DNA of 19,776 bases. Origin: an uncultured Oscillospiraceae bacterium (GTDB taxonomy: Bacteria; Bacillota; Clostridia; Oscillospirales; Acutalibacteraceae). The notes under the pieces are model-generated. The model did not search any database, had not been told where the DNA came from, and was given only the letters and a program-made list of their open reading frames with translations. The position numbers and the translations under genes were made by a program. Positions 1 to 6,286 of the stretch are shown in pieces. The stretch covers positions 1 through 19,776 of the forward strand of contig CABUKB010000020.1 in NCBI GenBank assembly GCA_902492045.1. The letters run 5' to 3'. Position 1 is the first letter of the stretch, and every line of letters starts with the position of its first letter.

Positions 1-22
1 CCTGGCGTTGATCAACGCCAGG
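1..22. repeat. Perfect 22-bp palindrome
   Basis: The first 22 bases equal their own reverse complement (CCTGGCGTT GATC AACGCCAGG). It could be the stem of a terminator for a gene outside the window or a protein binding site. No clear T-run follows, so the terminator reading is weak. Confidence 0.5.
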
Positions 23-52
23 CCTCGCAAAGTTTTGAACTTCCATTCTGCT

Positions 53-84
53 CAGGAATTATGGGACTTCGAACTCAATTCCTG
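53..84. repeat. Inverted repeat CAGGAATT / AATTCCTG
   Basis: CAGGAATT at 53-60 is repeated in inverted orientation as AATTCCTG at 77-84 with 16 bases between. It lies in non-coding DNA at the outer edge of the prophage-like region. It may be a recombinase or regulator site, but nothing else in the sequence identifies it. I see no gene between positions 1 and 224. Confidence 0.3.
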
Positions 85-134
85 TTGCACTTAGTTTGAC
101 AATTCACTGTATTCTGAAACGGGCTGGGTGTTCC

Positions 135-167
135 GGAACCGGCGGACGGGAATTTCCGCCGGTTTCC
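135..167. terminator. Hairpin, possible terminator
   Basis: GGAACCGGCGGA (135-146) pairs with TCCGCCGGTTTCC (155-167), a GC-rich stem of about 12 bp with one bulged base and an 8-base loop. No T-run follows directly, although a T-rich stretch (178-192) lies further on. It may be a terminator or processing hairpin in the intergenic edge. Confidence 0.35.
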
Positions 168-192
168 TCGCCCGCGATGGTTTTCCTTTTTT

Positions 193-238
193 AAAACGAC
201 GGATGAGGGAACACGCCATGTTCCTCATCCGTCGTTTT
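193..238. terminator. Bidirectional terminator at the end of the XRE gene
   Basis: AAAACGACGGATGAGGGAAC (193-212) pairs almost perfectly with 220-238, leaving a 7-base loop and a single bulge. The stem ends in AAAA/TTTT on both sides, so it could stop transcripts from either strand. The stop codon of the minus-strand XRE gene (225-227) lies inside the stem. Confidence 0.7.
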
Positions 239-536
239 CATCCACGCAATAATGAATAAAATCGTATACAAATTTCCGTTTTTTGGGAGATAACCCGCTG
301 ATTTTGATGACCGGCTCATTTTCCAGGCCCAATAAATAATCAACGGAGGTATTCAAAACCAGGGCGATGCGGCGCACCCGTTCAAGCGAGGGCGTCTGTG
401 TATTGCTTTCGTACCGGGATATGGCATCCTTGCTTACGCCCACCATATCCCCCAGTTGTTCCTGGGTCAGTCCTTTTTGTTTCCGGAGGGACTTCATCCG
501 CAGGCCGAAGTCATATACGTTGTCCTTATCCTCCAT
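225..536 (-). CDS. XRE-family transcriptional regulator
   Basis: This 103-residue protein is a small helix-turn-helix regulator of the Cro/C1 (HTH_3) type. The core runs from about residue 10 to 70: LRMKSLRKQKGLTQEQLGDM, then VGVSKDAISRYESNTQTPSL as the recognition helix region, then the closing SVDYLLG. The tail after residue 75 is short and basic, with no peptidase or sensor domain. Such proteins in prophages repress lytic promoters. It has a modest ribosome binding site (GGTGA, 4 bases before the ATG) and overlaps the end of a small broken ORF upstream. Its promoter is probably the divergent site at 796-833. Whether it is the master repressor of this prophage or a cargo regulator cannot be decided here. 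Confidence 0.9.
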   Translation of the reverse strand: MEDKDNVYDFGLRMKSLRKQKGLTQEQLGDMVGVSKDAISRYESNTQTPSLERVRRIALVLNTSVDYLLGLENEPVIKISGLSPKKRKFVYDFIHYCVDENDG

Positions 537-728
537 ATGTCACCAGCTTTCCGATCAGGATCATGGTAAAAATCCGAGATGATCCATCCGTAGAAGTCCC
601 CGCCGCGATAACTTGCGTTTTCATCGTCGATGTATGGGATGAAGGCCATCGCAAACCGGCGCTTATCGTCTGAAAGGCTATACAGGATCCAGCCCCGGCA
701 GGGAATCGGTTGTATTAATGTCTGCCAT
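494..728 (-). pseudogene. Small frameshifted ORF upstream of the XRE gene
   Basis: A 16-codon start frame (ATG at 728, MADINTTDSLPGLDPV, stop at 678) is preceded by AAGGAG, although the spacing is very short. A protein-like frame then continues one register away: LYSLSDDKRRF, then MAFIPYIDDENASYRGGDFY and GWIISDFYHDPDRKAGDIWR, ending at 494. Joined by a single indel near 680 they would make one protein of about 77 residues overlapping the XRE start by about 40 bases. I do not recognise the family. It may be a decayed partner of the regulator, a sequencing error, or chance. The only ATG in the second frame (649) has no ribosome binding site. Confidence 0.35.
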
Positions 729-795
729 TCTCCTTGTGTTAAGTATATCTCTAGACAGAGGATAAATACGTAGAATTTTAATCCATATTTTTCGA

Positions 796-833
796 CTTAT
801 TTCGTTGACTTTTTTAAACGTCAATGCTAATCT
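796..833. promoter_or_regulatory. Candidate divergent promoters sharing an operator
   Basis: TTGACT at 805-810 and TTGACG on the opposite strand (824-819) form an inverted repeat TTGAC-N10-GTCAA. Seventeen bases downstream of each are weak -10 candidates: TAATCT at 828-833 on plus and AATAAG at 801-796 on minus. The site lies between the minus-strand XRE unit and the plus-strand AbrB-type gene, where a repressor would control both. The -35 elements are good and the -10 elements poor, so the operator reading is stronger than the exact start sites. Confidence 0.4.
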
Positions 834-910
834 AAAAGAAAGAAGGATAGGAGAATCATCCGATCCACCAACCCGGCGTCCCATACCGAAGGGTCGGGTC
901 GGGAATGGGC

Positions 911-933
911 CCGCCGCCCGTGACCGGCGGCGG
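911..933 (+). other. GC-rich leader hairpin upstream of the AbrB-type gene
   Basis: CCGCCGCC (911-918) pairs perfectly with GGCGGCGG (926-933) around a 7-base loop. It sits in the roughly 200-base non-coding leader between the candidate promoter and the AbrB-type start. There is no T-run, so it is not an obvious terminator, and it matches no riboswitch I know. The rest of 841-1020 shows only short GC-rich repeats. Confidence 0.3.
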
Positions 934-1034
934 TGTCGGACGGCCACGGACGGCCTTGAAAATGGGAGGGAAGGCTGGCCGTGCAGCCGCCGGACTCTCC
1001 GGGCATATCCACACTATAAAGGGGGAAGCGGAGC

Positions 1035-1349
1035 ATGAAAAAGGTCGGAACCGTTCGCAGGCTGGACGATTTGGGGCGAATCGTCCTCCCGGTGGAGATG
1101 AGGCGGCAGCTGAGGATTACCGAAAGAACGCCCCTGGAGATGTTTGTGGACGACAACTGCGTCATCATTAAAAAGCACAATGCGAGGCGCTGCATGGTCT
1201 GCAATGGAAAAGAAGGCACCGTCCCCGTCGGCAACCAGAGGATCTGCCGGGACTGTCTGGAAAAGGCTCTGGCCCTGACCGACGGAGAACGAGAAGACCA
1301 GGAAACGGCCGTCTGCAAGCCGGAAAACCGGCCGGAAGAAATCCGGTGA
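1035..1349 (+). CDS. AbrB/SpoVT-type transcriptional regulator with zinc-knuckle tail
   Basis: This 104-residue protein has an N-terminal swapped-hairpin AbrB/MazE/SpoVT domain (residues 1-48), shown by GTVRRLDDLGRIVLPVEMRR and the following ITERTPLEMFVDD. Residues 52-80 carry CMVC...CRDC, a probable four-cysteine zinc knuckle found in many clostridial AbrB-like proteins. The last 25 residues are polar. Proteins of this type bind promoters as transition-state regulators. The ATG is preceded by GGGGGA about 8 bases away. It is the only clear plus-strand gene in the window and converges on the lysis genes across a shared terminator. It could be host-derived or a prophage regulator. Confidence 0.92.
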   Translation: MKKVGTVRRLDDLGRIVLPVEMRRQLRITERTPLEMFVDDNCVIIKKHNARRCMVCNGKEGTVPVGNQRICRDCLEKALALTDGEREDQETAVCKPENRPEEIR

Positions 1350-1412
1350 CGGTAAACGGCGAGAAAAAGGCCCTTCCTCCGGCTGTCAAACCGCCCGTGG
1401 CCATAAAAAAAC

Positions 1413-1440
1413 GCCGGGCCGTCCTTGCGGGCGGCCCGGC
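1413..1440. terminator. Bidirectional rho-independent terminator
   Basis: GCCGGGCCG (1413-1421) pairs perfectly with CGGCCCGGC (1432-1440) around a 10-base loop. TTCCTTTT follows on plus and a run of seven T on minus, so it can end both the AbrB-type transcript and the phage lysis transcript. Confidence 0.9.
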
Positions 1441-1446
1441 TTCCTT

Positions 1447-1722
1447 TTACTCTTGATGGGGTTCGGTATAGGTCATGGCGCGGGAACTATCGGAAAGACC
1501 CTTGGTGGTGGGGTCGTTGATGAGATTCCACACACTGACCAGCACCGACACCAGGATCACCGGGTTTTTCACCGCTTCCAGCAGTACGTGTCCCAGGCCC
1601 GCCCAGGTGGTCATATCGCTCCAGTTCAGGCCGAGATAGGTCAGAATCGGCAGCACGATGGCCACGGCCAGATTGGCCCAGAACACCGGGTTTTTCAGCC
1701 GTACCTTCCAGTTGATCTTCAT
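1447..1722 (-). CDS. Phage holin, phi LC3 family
   Basis: This 91-residue membrane protein matches phi-LC3-type holins (Phage_holin_1). It opens with MKINWKVRLKNPVFWANLAV, followed by a hydrophobic helix (AVAIVLPILTYLGL), an amphipathic LTTW-like section (SDMTTWAGLGHVL), a second helix (NPVILVSVLVSVW) and the family's DPTTKGLSDS tail. Holins pore the cell membrane at the end of infection so that the endolysin reaches the wall. I use the ATG at 1722 because GGAAGTGA precedes it and the residues before it are unlike the family. It starts 4 bases after the XhlA-like gene ends and is the last gene of the lysis cassette, directly before the terminator. Confidence 0.92.
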   Translation of the reverse strand: MKINWKVRLKNPVFWANLAVAIVLPILTYLGLNWSDMTTWAGLGHVLLEAVKNPVILVSVLVSVWNLINDPTTKGLSDSSRAMTYTEPHQE

Positions 1723-1726
1723 GTTC

Positions 1727-1978
1727 TCACTTCCTTTCCAGCGTCGTGATCCGCGTTTCATGATCGTTCAGGGTTTTGTCCTGTTCGTCGTTCTTGTCCC
1801 ACAGGCGCTTGTGGACCTCGCGGCTTCGTTCCCGCTGCTCGCTCATATCCCGCACCAGTTGTTCCACCGTCACCGTCAGCTTGGTGATGGAGGCGTTCAG
1901 CTTCAGCGCCGGCGCCAGAAAGGTCGCGGCAAACCCCACCAGCGCGATCACGACCCCCACCACGCCCCATTCCGTCAT
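1727..1978 (-). CDS. Holin-associated membrane/coiled-coil protein, XhlA-like
   Basis: This 83-residue protein has one hydrophobic N-terminal segment (VVGVVIALVGFAATFLAPAL, about residues 6-25) followed by a heptad-rich helix to the end (KLTVTVEQLVRDMSEQRERS and onward, ending TLNDHETRITTLERK). XhlA/haemolysin-type lysis proteins usually place the coiled coil first and the membrane segment last. Here the order is reversed, so the name is by position and general shape. Its ribosome binding site (GGGTG) overlaps the end of the endolysin gene, and the holin start lies 4 bases downstream, so it is translationally coupled to lysis. It may be an accessory holin, an antiholin or a membrane anchor for the endolysin. 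Confidence 0.65.
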   Translation of the reverse strand: MTEWGVVGVVIALVGFAATFLAPALKLNASITKLTVTVEQLVRDMSEQRERSREVHKRLWDKNDEQDKTLNDHETRITTLERK

Positions 1979-1981
1979 CGG

Positions 1982-2827
1982 TTACACCCTTTCCAGATAT
2001 TCCTTGGCCGCGTAATAGGTCCCGCCTTCATACAGAACCCTCACCCACGTATAGCCATTGCCGGACGATTCCCATCCGTCCACCACGTCCACCACCGTGC
2101 CTTTGGGGAACTTGCCCGCGCGGGTCGAGGTATCCCCCTGCACCGCCGGATAGGTGGTATGGTAATACAGGTTCGCGGTCGTGCGGTACGGCGTGGTGGT
2201 CTCCCCCGCCGATTCCTCCACCGCGTTTTCGTTAATCCACTGAATCAGCGCATCCGCGTTGACGACCTTTCCCATGATCTCAATCTCTCCTTTCAGTTTT
2301 TGCTCCACCTCGCGGCGGAATTGGTCCATGCTGTATCCGTGCTTGTCAAACCAGTGCCTGGGATCGCTGTGGTTGGAGGCGATCCCCGTCCGGTATCCCT
2401 CGTAATGGCTGGTGATATCCGCCGCCGTAAACCCGAATTGCCGGCAGAGCATCACGCAGTAATCCACCGCGTTGGCGATGCAGGCCCTGGTATACGCCTC
2501 GTATGCGGCGGGATCGTACGAGGCGCTCGCCGCCCCCGGTCCCGGCTCGCACATCTCAAACGCGATGTGGTCGATGTTGGCGGGATTGGCCCCGCCGGTG
2601 CCGGAATGCCACGCCCCCATTTCATAGGGCAGATAGACCCAGATCTCCTTGTCGTCTACAAAGGCGTGGACGCATTTCTCCACCCCCGGCCTGTTCCACC
2701 GGGAGAACCATCCCGACGCCGGAACGTAGGAGGTCCCGGTCGAGTGGACCATGATCCCCTTGAGCTGATTCCGCCGCCCCACTTTGTAACAGTCGTTGTC
2801 CGTCATATATTGTGTCGTGATTTTCAT
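1982..2827 (-). CDS. Endolysin: N-acetylmuramoyl-L-alanine amidase (Amidase_2) with SH3 domain
   Basis: This 281-residue phage lysin cuts the amide bond between N-acetylmuramic acid and the stem peptide. The catalytic Amidase_2/PGRP-like domain covers about residues 15-180. GIMVHSTGTS supplies the first zinc histidine (H28), TSHYEGYRTGIASN the second (H141), and SNHSDPRHWF holds the third ligand, likely D155 or a neighbour. AWHSGTGG and HIAFEMCEP are typical strand motifs. A linker (about 185-215) leads to an SH3_3-like wall-binding domain (TTANLYYHTTYPAVQGD to the end), with the typical GTVVDVVDGW and GYTWVRVLYEG. There is no signal peptide, so it depends on the holin next door. It forms the lysis cassette with the two small membrane genes downstream. 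Confidence 0.95.
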   Translation of the reverse strand: MKITTQYMTDNDCYKVGRRNQLKGIMVHSTGTSYVPASGWFSRWNRPGVEKCVHAFVDDKEIWVYLPYEMGAWHSGTGGANPANIDHIAFEMCEPGPGAASASYDPAAYEAYTRACIANAVDYCVMLCRQFGFTAADITSHYEGYRTGIASNHSDPRHWFDKHGYSMDQFRREVEQKLKGEIEIMGKVVNADALIQWINENAVEESAGETTTPYRTTANLYYHTTYPAVQGDTSTRAGKFPKGTVVDVVDGWESSGNGYTWVRVLYEGGTYYAAKEYLERV

Positions 2828-2840
2828 AGCGTTTTCTCCT

Positions 2841-3320
2841 CTATATGGACCGTCTGCCGACGGCCACCCAGGATATGGTAATCAAGCCGCCCGCAGATGC
2901 AGTAGAAATGACTTTGATTTTCCCCGGATTCAGATAGGTGCCGGACCGGACGCCGCTCGCCCAGGCGCAATGGTCGTCGCCCCATGGAACATTGATATTG
3001 ACCAGGACGTTCGGCACGCTGTCCGTATCAAAGGAAAGGCCATAGACCTGGCCCAAATCAATCCAGTCGGAAATATAAAGCCCGTCCTGCGAAGTAAACG
3101 TAGCGGTTGTCGTAAAAGTCCGATAGCAAATCATGGTGTTGTCCTGAAAAATGATGTATGCGCCTAATTCTGAACCTGGATCGCCACCCGATTGCTTGAT
3201 CCCCGACGCCCCGGTCGCGCCGGTATCCCCTTTCGGACCTTGTGGACCCGTGGCCCCGGTATCCCCTTTTGGCCCCTGGGGGCCGATGACGCTGCCTAAA
3301 TCTACGGTTGTCACTGCCAT
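2841..3320 (-). CDS. Collagen-like tail fibre/spike protein (short)
   Basis: The 159-residue product starts MAVTTVDLGSVIGPQGPKGD. A short Gly-X-Y stalk (about residues 12-37) is followed by a C-terminal domain beginning at the GAYIIFQDNTMICYRTFTTT section. This domain is a diverged copy of the one in the 458-residue fibre protein upstream: both have DNTMICY/DGTMLCY, a W(I)DLG/WISLG turn, NVPWGDD/NPWGETY and a final VAVGR/IAVGR. Such domains trimerise and may bind receptors. The ATG at 3320 is chosen because GAGGTG lies 6 bases upstream. It is the last of four fibre genes before the endolysin. Confidence 0.85.
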   Translation of the reverse strand: MAVTTVDLGSVIGPQGPKGDTGATGPQGPKGDTGATGASGIKQSGGDPGSELGAYIIFQDNTMICYRTFTTTATFTSQDGLYISDWIDLGQVYGLSFDTDSVPNVLVNINVPWGDDHCAWASGVRSGTYLNPGKIKVISTASAGGLITISWVAVGRRSI

Positions 3321-3330
3321 ACTATGCACC

Positions 3331-3594
3331 TCACTCGTATGTTGCGATCAAATGCCCCTGTTCGTTGATGGAGAAGGTCGGCACCGGTCCGGGATCCCCT
3401 TTGTCACCTTTCGGCCCGGTGGCGCCCGTGTCCCCTTTGGGGCCTTGCGGCCCGGCAGAGCCTGTGTCGCCTTTGGGACCGGGAGCCCCTTGGGGACCCT
3501 GTGGGCCGGTTTCCCCCTGCGGGCCGGTGGCGCCCGTGTCGCCCTTGGGTCCCTGCGGGCCCATGACGTTGCCCAAATTCAATATCTGTGCCAT
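3331..3594 (-). CDS. Small collagen-like fibre protein
   Basis: The 87-residue protein begins MAQILNLGNVMGPQGPKGDT. Nearly all of residues 12-68 is Gly-X-Y repeat (GPQGPKGDTGATGPQGETGP and similar). It ends in a short domain, PVPTFSINEQGHLIATYE, which resembles the LSVNEEGHLILTHND segment near the end of the baseplate-like protein at 5030-5770. It has no larger head domain, so it may be a stalk or adaptor piece or the reduced copy of a longer fibre. GGGGAGA precedes the ATG. Confidence 0.82.
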   Translation of the reverse strand: MAQILNLGNVMGPQGPKGDTGATGPQGETGPQGPQGAPGPKGDTGSAGPQGPKGDTGATGPKGDKGDPGPVPTFSINEQGHLIATYE

Positions 3595-3637
3595 GTTTTC
3601 TCCCCTTTTCGTGAAATGGTATACAGGCGTTCTCTCC

Positions 3638-5014
3638 TTACTTCCAACGGCCTACGGCGATATAGCGTATTCCGCACAGCCCGCCCGCCGATTTGGTGCA
3701 GACGATCGCCACCTTGCCAGCCGATGTTGTGCTGGATCCCACCACCGAGGTCGTCCATGCGTAATAGGTCTCCCCCCACGGGTTGATCGCGTCCACCACC
3801 AGGGATTGAAGGCTGGTGAATGTCTGCGGGAAATTGCCCAGACTGATCCAACTGCTGACATACAGGCTGCCCTGGGCCGAAAACGAGGTCGACGTGTCGA
3901 GGTGTTTATAACAGAGCATGGTCCCATCGTCATATTTGATCCAGTATCCGGTCGAGGCGCTTCCGCCGGAACTCGAAATTCCCGACGCCCCGGTGTCTCC
4001 CTTGGGTCCTTGTGGGCCGGTGGCGCCGGTGTCCCCTTTGGGTCCCTGCGGCCCAGTGGCGCCGGTATCCCCTTTGGGACCCTGCGCGCCGGTCGCCCCG
4101 GTATCGCCTTTCGGCCCTTGTGAACCGGTCGCGCCGGTATTGCCCCTGGGAATAGTGAACTTAAAGTTAAATACTTTGGCGGTATTGGCGCCACTGGCGG
4201 TGACAGAGACGGAGGCGTTGGTTCCCGCGTTTCCGGTGGTGGTGGAACAAGTGGGCGTCCCGAACCCCGCCGCAGCGCCAGTGGCGCCCTGGGCGCCGGT
4301 GTCCCCTTTGGGACCCTGCGGCCCAGTCGCGCCCGTATCGCCTTTGGGGCCTTGCGGTCCCGGATCCCCGGTGTCCCCTTTCGGCCCTTGCGGGCCGGTA
4401 TCGCCCGTATCCCCCTTGGGGCCAGGCTCCCCCTGTGGCCCCGGAAGCCCGGTTTCGCCCTGCGGACCCTGCGGGCCGGTGGCGCCCGTATCCCCTTTTG
4501 GCCCTTGCGGTCCCGGATCCCCGGTGTCCCCTTTGGGGCCCTGTTCCCCCTGGGGGCCGGTATCGCCCGTATCCCCCTTGGGGCCGGGTTCCCCCTGAGG
4601 ACCCGGAAGCCCGGTTTCGCCCTGCGGACCCTGCGGCCCCGGTTCCCCCGTATCCCCTTTCGGGCCTTGCGGGCCCGGATCCCCGGTGTCCCCTTTCGGC
4701 CCCTGCGGGCCGGTATCGCCCGTATCCCCCTTGGGGCCGGGTTCCCCCTGAGGGCCCTGAAGCCCGGTTTCGCCCTGCGGCCCCTGCGGGCCGGGTTCCC
4801 CCGTATCCCCTTTCGGGCCTTGCGGTCCCGGATCCCCGGTGTCCCCTTTCGGCCCTTGCGGGCCGGTATCGCCGGGATCCCCCTTGGGGCCGGTTTCCCC
4901 CTGTGGCCCCGGAAGCCCGGTTTCGCCCTGCGGACCCTGCGGCCCCGGTTCCCCCGTATCCCCTTTCGGCCCCTGCGGGCCTATAACACAACCCAGATCC
5001 AATACCTGTGCCAT
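3638..5014 (-). CDS. Long collagen-like tail fibre protein
   Basis: The 458-residue protein opens MAQVLDLGCVIGPQGPKGDT, the same anchor as the two shorter fibres, so all three probably attach in the same way. Two Gly-X-Y stalks (roughly residues 12-240 and 290-345), rich in GPQGPKGDTG units, are separated by a short beta-rich island (GFGTPTCSTTTGNAGTNASV to FNFKFTIPRGNTG). The C-terminal domain (about 350-458) starts near GYWIKYDDGTMLCYKHLDTS and ends SAGGLCGIRYIAVGRWK. Collagen-like stalks in phages form rigid trimers, and the tip probably binds the host surface. The repeat DNA is strongly self-similar, so stalk length may vary by slippage. It is preceded by GAGAGG near the ATG. Confidence 0.9.
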   Translation of the reverse strand: MAQVLDLGCVIGPQGPKGDTGEPGPQGPQGETGLPGPQGETGPKGDPGDTGPQGPKGDTGDPGPQGPKGDTGEPGPQGPQGETGLQGPQGEPGPKGDTGDTGPQGPKGDTGDPGPQGPKGDTGEPGPQGPQGETGLPGPQGEPGPKGDTGDTGPQGEQGPKGDTGDPGPQGPKGDTGATGPQGPQGETGLPGPQGEPGPKGDTGDTGPQGPKGDTGDPGPQGPKGDTGATGPQGPKGDTGAQGATGAAAGFGTPTCSTTTGNAGTNASVSVTASGANTAKVFNFKFTIPRGNTGATGSQGPKGDTGATGAQGPKGDTGATGPQGPKGDTGATGPQGPKGDTGASGISSSGGSASTGYWIKYDDGTMLCYKHLDTSTSFSAQGSLYVSSWISLGNFPQTFTSLQSLVVDAINPWGETYYAWTTSVVGSSTTSAGKVAIVCTKSAGGLCGIRYIAVGRWK

Positions 5015-5029
5015 CGTCCTCTCTCCTTT

Positions 5030-5770
5030 TTATGAAATGGTATAGATGAGATCGCCGTCCTGAATGGACAGCGGCGGCGCAGGTTCGTTGTCGTTGTGGG
5101 TCAAGATCAAATGCCCTTCTTCATTCACGCTCAGTGCGAACATCCCCGGGCTGAGTTCGGTGACGACCGAAACGCCGTCTTCTCCCGGATCGCCCTTGTC
5201 CCCCTTGTCGCCTTTGGGACCCTGGGGGCCGATAAAGTCGCCGTTGTCCAGTTTTTGCTGGACCTCTTCGACAATCGCCTGGGCTGCCTCCGCCTGTTCC
5301 TGAGCATTTTCCGCCGCCTCGTCCGCCGCTTCTATGGCGTCATGGGCGTCCGCGATCAGGGCGGACAGGCCCTTTTGATAGGCCAGTTCGCCCGGGGTAC
5401 AGCCGTTGCGGGCCGCAAACTTCAGGCGGCCGGATACGGTGTAGGCGATCTGTTCCTCCTGGTTTTCGCTGTCGAGGATCACCGCGCACAGGCGGATGGT
5501 TCCCGTCCCGCCGGAAGAGGTCCAGTTTTGCGGAAGCCGGACCTTGGCCTGCTGATTATCCAAATCCACAAAATCCGTGGAATCGTAGCCGCCCGCACCG
5601 TCCACGTATTCAAAACGGTATCGGTAGGCGGGATCCTGCAGCGCGGAATCCAGCGTAAACGCCACCTCGGTGGCGTTGTGTTCCCCCTGGACCCCGGCAA
5701 ACTGCGCCTGTGTCGGCGTCACGCCGTCCGCATCCGCCGTAAATACGACGTTTCGGATCACGTCGCTCAT
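5030..5770 (-). CDS. Baseplate/tail-fibre protein, BppU-like N-terminus with short collagen segment
   Basis: This 246-residue protein has an N-terminal beta-sandwich-like region (residues 1-120) resembling the BppU N-terminal domain of Gram-positive phage baseplates, with DVIRNVVFTADADG, YRYRFEYVDG and TGTIRLCAVILDS. An alanine/glutamate-rich coiled coil follows (about 140-180, DAIEAADEAAENAQEQAEAA). Then come a short collagen run (GPQGPKGDKGDKGDPGEDG) and a small end domain (FALSVNEEGHLILTHND to IYTIS). It probably anchors the fibres to the tail tip. I use the ATG at 5770, with AAAGGAGG in front; the longer reading upstream crosses a terminator. It is the first gene after that terminator, so it needs its own promoter or read-through. 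Confidence 0.8.
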   Translation of the reverse strand: MSDVIRNVVFTADADGVTPTQAQFAGVQGEHNATEVAFTLDSALQDPAYRYRFEYVDGAGGYDSTDFVDLDNQQAKVRLPQNWTSSGGTGTIRLCAVILDSENQEEQIAYTVSGRLKFAARNGCTPGELAYQKGLSALIADAHDAIEAADEAAENAQEQAEAAQAIVEEVQQKLDNGDFIGPQGPKGDKGDKGDPGEDGVSVVTELSPGMFALSVNEEGHLILTHNDNEPAPPLSIQDGDLIYTIS

Positions 5771-5840
5771 GGTTTTTCCTCCTTTTGTGTGGATGCGCCC
5801 ATGGACTTCCTGCCGGTGAAAGCCGCATGGGCGTAAGAAA

Positions 5841-5867
5841 ACGCGATGCCCCAAAAGGGCATCGCGT
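5841..5867 (-). terminator. Rho-independent terminator closing the toxin/immunity island
   Basis: An 11-bp perfect stem (5841-5851 with 5857-5867) around a 5-base loop is followed on the minus strand by TTTTCTT. It lies between the last immunity gene and the fibre module, so it should end transcription coming through the island. Confidence 0.85.
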
Positions 5868-5910
5868 TGATAGTAAAGGTTTGGCTATTTTAAATCCCCT
5901 GGCCACAAGG

Positions 5911-6270
5911 TTATTCACGGACTATAGAGACCTCCGCCTTATTGACGATAGCTTTCTTTAGTATATCACATATTTTTTTGAGCACATCCGCCGCCTCTTT
6001 ATTTAACATATATTCCTCTATTGACTCAAATTGTCTTAACGCTAGATGTAAATTTTCAATATTCCATGGACTTTTTTCATACCAACCGGTATACATATTA
6101 TAGCAATAAGCCATCCCGTTCCAACCGTTCTCATCTGGTTTTATTAATCTCATTATTTGATCAAAATAGCCTTCCCATATAATAAAGATATCCGTATCAT
6201 TATCCTTTTTATAGACAAATTGAATTTCCGGCTCACCCTCAAAGCCATTATAATAACGATTGTCAACCAA
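5911..6270 (-). CDS. Immunity protein for type-30 toxin (WEGYF family, copy 1)
   Basis: The protein follows directly on the orphan type-30 toxin tip. It is homologous to the gene at 9350-9727: both have a YNGFEGE/YNDGYEGE start, a central (I/M)WEGYF motif, then Y..YTGWYEKSPWNIENL or Y..GFYDTSPWKINNL and a helical tail. The same kind of gene follows a type-30 toxin tail in both places, so it is most likely the cognate immunity protein. I place the start at the TTG at 6270: AAAGGAG lies 8 bases upstream and the product then lines up with the paralogue. The ATG at 6309, which overlaps the toxin end, is the alternative. I do not recognise a named family. Confidence 0.72.
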   Translation of the reverse strand: MVDNRYYNGFEGEPEIQFVYKKDNDTDIFIIWEGYFDQIMRLIKPDENGWNGMAYCYNMYTGWYEKSPWNIENLHLALRQFESIEEYMLNKEAADVLKKICDILKKAIVNKAEVSIVRE

Positions 6271-6286
6271 TTCCAATTCTCCTTTC

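Noticed and set aside
35..90. Possible tRNA end or attachment site (TTCGAACTC)
   Set aside because: The T-loop-like bases lack a matching acceptor or anticodon stem, and no second copy is present to support an attachment site.
1658..2881. Long plus-strand ORF (407 codons) across the holin, XhlA-like and endolysin genes
   Set aside because: It is the reverse-strand shadow of three well-supported lysis genes; its product is His/Arg/Pro-rich without domains.
4167..4991. Arg/Gly-rich frame inside the collagen-like gene
   Set aside because: It is a frame-shifted reading of the GPQGPKGDTG repeats. The in-frame product is a regular Gly-X-Y stalk, so the alternative frames carry no extra evidence.
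3918..5035. Regular repeat pattern taken for a CRISPR-like array or satellite
   Set aside because: The period is that of collagen codons, units vary by codon and lack unique spacers; it is coding repeat.
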